Positions 62,801-64,000 of a stretch of DNA of 64,000 bases are shown here, one piece after another; the stretch's first letter is position 1, and the number at the start of each line of letters is the position of its first letter. The stretch lies in the NCBI RefSeq assembly GCF_021155765.1, contig NC_060107.1, forward strand, positions 6,620,501 to 6,684,500. The letters run 5' to 3'. The notes beneath the pieces were generated by a model, which was not told the origin of the DNA, ran no database searches, and saw only the letters and a program-made list of their open reading frames with translations. This DNA comes from Diprion similis (taxonomy: Eukaryota > Arthropoda > Insecta > Hymenoptera > Diprionidae). The position numbers and the translations under genes were made by a program.

Positions 62801-64000
62801 GTACATGAATTATACTTTTTAGATTCACTTTTATACAAAATCATTTTCAGAACTTAGAATTACCATATAAATTTTTCTCAGTACAACATGATTAAGTATA
62901 CTTCTTTTGGACTGTGTTACTAACAGTAATCATCATCAAATGAAATTAATACTGATCTGGAATGATGGGGTTGAAATAATTTATTCATTACTTTACCAAG
63001 AAAGAGGTATAATAATTTGAGAAACGGCAAGACTCGTATGATGCCAAGTAAAAATAAATGTTCCAAAATTTGTACAAAGGGAAACAAATTGCAGCTCATC
63101 CTTTACGTCTCCTCTTCTAGCCCCTTTTCGAAATCGTAAACTAATCTTCATTCAAATTGTGCAAAACTTTATTTTAATCATAATTTATATGTACAGAAAT
63201 TTGATTTACTTCAATCGAAACAAACAAACACAGTGGTACTATGTTTAAATTCATTTATCACCATATTATTCAGTCGATTCATCACCTTCTTTATCACCTC
63301 AAATTATATCATCACAGCCTAATATAATTATATTCGATTTGATTGAAAGACCACGTGGGGTATAGCAAGAGCTACGAATAACCCGATCATTTTATTGACG
63401 ATCACGCAACGATTACCGTTCCCTAAAATTCGTTCACCTATCTTAGCTTCAGTTGGCATTAATTGTTCTTCCTCATACTGTTTCTTTGAACTATCATTGG
63501 TGTCCCCTAATGAATTTGATTTATGTGAAAAAGCTGATATGTTATGGTTCCGATTCCGCTTTTTCTCAGACTTCTTTTTCGAATTGTCATCAATATTCTC
63601 TGGTGAATTCAATTTGCGCGGTACAATTGATTTGTAATTCCACTTTGGATGCAATTTATTGTGATTACAGAGCTCAACTTTGCGTGTTATGTGGGCGTAA
63701 TTTTTTTTTGACAACTCCCCAATATCTGAGAATTGCGCCTCATTGATATCCAAGTTACTAAGTGCGTCGTGAAACTCATCTTCCGAAGAATCGGCGATTG
63801 TTTCTTTCGAGCGATACGTTTTACAAGAAGGAATAAAAATCATTGAGTGTTTAATACATTTGTTAGTGAGGTGAAAAAGAGGAAATTCTACCTGTGTTGA
63901 GGGTGCTGTTACAGCAGGTGATTCACTGTTTTGTTGCTGTTTTTTCTTCACCAACTGCTCAGCACTCTTTATCTCATCTAATGTCACCCCCTGAGTAGAA
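44890..64000 (-). CDS. Mbs: Myosin phosphatase targeting subunit (MYPT/PPP1R12, fly Mbs), C-terminal part
   Basis: MYPT targets PP1 to myosin light chain and is inhibited by Rho kinase. Minus-strand exons: 64000-63892, 60802-60653, 56559-56373, 56036-55927, 55408-55337, 52053-51520 (may also be an alternative start), 51077-50751 and 44976-44890, about 524 aa in the window; the ankyrin part lies beyond the right edge. At the edge is STQGVTLDEIKSAEQLVKKK, the inhibitory-phosphosite block (human Thr696). Then come RRPSWRLRVDNGSK and RRPKRRSTGVVHVDMD, the second ROCK site (human Thr853). Next are acidic EIDPDRQDTSASGDYED, a Ser/Asn/Tyr-rich region, a long coiled coil (DYKKLYEESQAENERLKDKL ... EKRERRAMERKLSEMEEELK) and the leucine-zipper end ENQRLKDENGALIRVISKLS. 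Junction phases agree throughout. Large introns (44977-50750, 52054-55336, 56560-60652, 60803-63327) hold no other gene that I can support. Confidence 0.94.
48201..48206 (-). terminator. Candidate poly(A) signal for the proximal MYPT last exon
   Basis: AATAAA on the minus strand about 690 nt downstream of the proximal stop at 48895-48897. This is what would be needed if that exon is terminal. Confidence 0.3.
48895..48990 (-). CDS. Mbs: Alternative last exon of MYPT with a different leucine zipper
   Basis: Acceptor TTTACAG|CAATTAC at 48990 opens in phase 0, the same phase in which exon 51077-50751 ends. It encodes QLQKLKAENERLKAENRALT followed by RVVSKLTNTTK and TAG, 31 residues. It is a paralogue of the distal last exon (ENQRLKDENGALIRVISKLS), aligning without gaps over the zipper. 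The stop codon is immediately followed by GTAAAG, a good 5' splice site, so the exon could be terminal or a stop-bearing cassette. Confidence 0.8.
   Translation of the reverse strand, partial: QLQKLKAENERLKAENRALTRVVSKLTNTTK
51520..52053 (-). CDS. Mbs: MYPT exon that may start a short small-subunit-like isoform
   Basis: A 178-codon frame bounded by CACCTAAG|TTGAG (acceptor) and TACATT|GTAAGA (donor), phase 0 on both sides, so it can be internal. It also contains ATG at 52041 opening MSSYRKRTQSKPTTAAGLRA. That resembles in layout the separate start of the human PPP1R12B small subunit (M21), which likewise begins with MSS plus basic/Ser-rich sequence and then joins the C-terminal coiled coil. 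The rest is Asn/Ser/Tyr/Gly-rich and probably disordered. Confidence 0.7.
53715..54345. repeat. Inverted-repeat pair in a MYPT intron (possible MITE)
   Basis: The left arm at about 53718-53780 contains CTGCCAAATCC and GACCCTGACCCTCT. The right arm at about 54283-54342 is the reverse complement of CATGCCAACTCC and GACCCTGACCCTCT. Similarity extends outward (GTATATGGGGCATACC versus GTATGTGTGGCTTATTCC). Arms are about 500 bp apart; no transposase seen. Confidence 0.5.
56560..60652. other. Large MYPT intron, no coding content seen
   Basis: AT-rich, with homopolymer runs near 56930 and 60236-60256. An 11-bp unit (AATGACACTAG) is repeated about three times at 57924-57953. No ORF with family features. 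Confidence 0.5.
60803..63167. other. MYPT intron, left part, no coding content seen
   Basis: Gene-free AT-rich sequence between exon 60802-60653 and the extended exon ending at 63168. Only short unconserved ORFs. Confidence 0.5.
63168..63173 (-). terminator. Poly(A) signal after the MYPT read-through exon
   Basis: AATAAA on the minus strand 155 nt downstream of the stop at 63328-63330, correctly placed to end a terminal exon that runs through the 63892/63891 splice donor. Confidence 0.5.
63328..63891 (-). CDS. Mbs: Alternative composite terminal exon of MYPT (read-through extension)
   Basis: If donor ACACAG|GTAGAA at 63892/63891 is not used, the frame after AVTAPSTQ stays open for 187 codons to TAA at 63328-63330, far longer than expected for intron in this AT-rich DNA. 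The extension is hydrophilic and Lys/Ser/Asn-rich. It has an acidic block with a FFAT-like core (SSEDEFHDALSNLD, about 63750-63795), polar Lys-rich repeats (NSPENIDDNSKKKSEKKR; NSLGDTNDSSKKQYEEEQ) and a hydrophobic stretch near the end (KMIGLFVALAIPHVVF). The predicted product keeps the PP1-binding N-terminal half but loses the second ROCK site and zipper. It may be a retained intron, an alternative terminal exon or, less likely, chance. Confidence 0.55.
   Translation of the reverse strand, partial: VEFPLFHLTNKCIKHSMIFIPSCKTYRSKETIADSSEDEFHDALSNLDINEAQFSDIGELSKKNYAHITRKVELCNHNKLHPKWNYKSIVPRKLNSPENIDDNSKKKSEKKRNRNHNISAFSHKSNSLGDTNDSSKKQYEEEQLMPTEAKIGERILGNGNRCVIVNKMIGLFVALAIPHVVFQSNRI

Noticed and set aside
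1-64000. tRNA, rRNA, CRISPR, operon or prophage features
   Set aside because: None found by eye on either strand. The intron-exon genes show this is animal nuclear DNA.

Overview
The window is eukaryotic nuclear DNA, AT-rich, with genes split by GT-AG introns of about 80 bp to 4 kb. Eight protein-coding genes can be reconstructed exon by exon. Their protein set (Unr/CSDE1, SAPCD2-like, QSOX, ataxin-3, LIN-7, mitochondrial GatB, MYPT/Mbs) and the style of the sequence fit an insect, most likely a hymenopteran. The species cannot be fixed from sequence alone, and no bacterial or organellar DNA is seen.

Layout. 1-5.8 kb (+): 3' half of the cold-shock-domain protein Unr/CSDE1, with a long structured 3'UTR. 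8.2-10.8 kb (-): SAPCD2-like gene. 10.9-15.4 kb: no gene recognised. 15.4-18.1 kb (+): small secreted Cys-rich/EGF protein. 19.8-25.6 kb (+): quiescin sulfhydryl oxidase, converging on ataxin-3 (26.6-28.9 kb, -). 28.9-35.4 kb: gene-poor stretch with repeats and probable non-coding first exons. 35.4-36.8 kb (+): lin-7. 37.7-41.9 kb (+): gatB. 42.8-64 kb (-): C-terminal half of the myosin phosphatase targeting subunit (MYPT/Mbs), running off the right edge.

The genes are not a functional cluster; this is ordinary insect synteny. The most interesting signals are in the MYPT gene. It has two phase-compatible alternative last exons encoding different leucine-zipper ends. It has an internal exon that looks like the start of a short small-subunit-type isoform. 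It also has an in-frame read-through of the exon carrying the inhibitory phosphosite, giving about 187 extra codons with a FFAT-like acidic motif, a hydrophobic C-terminal segment and a poly(A) signal 155 bp after the stop. Together these predict a truncated, membrane-associated MYPT isoform.

Other structure: a palindromic MITE-like family (three copies, one abutting the lin-7 promoter), a 98-bp tandem duplication just before a QSOX splice acceptor, a perfect 12-bp hairpin in the Unr 3'UTR, a foldback minisatellite in a SAPCD2 intron, and a 26-bp array of splice-acceptor-like units upstream of lin-7.
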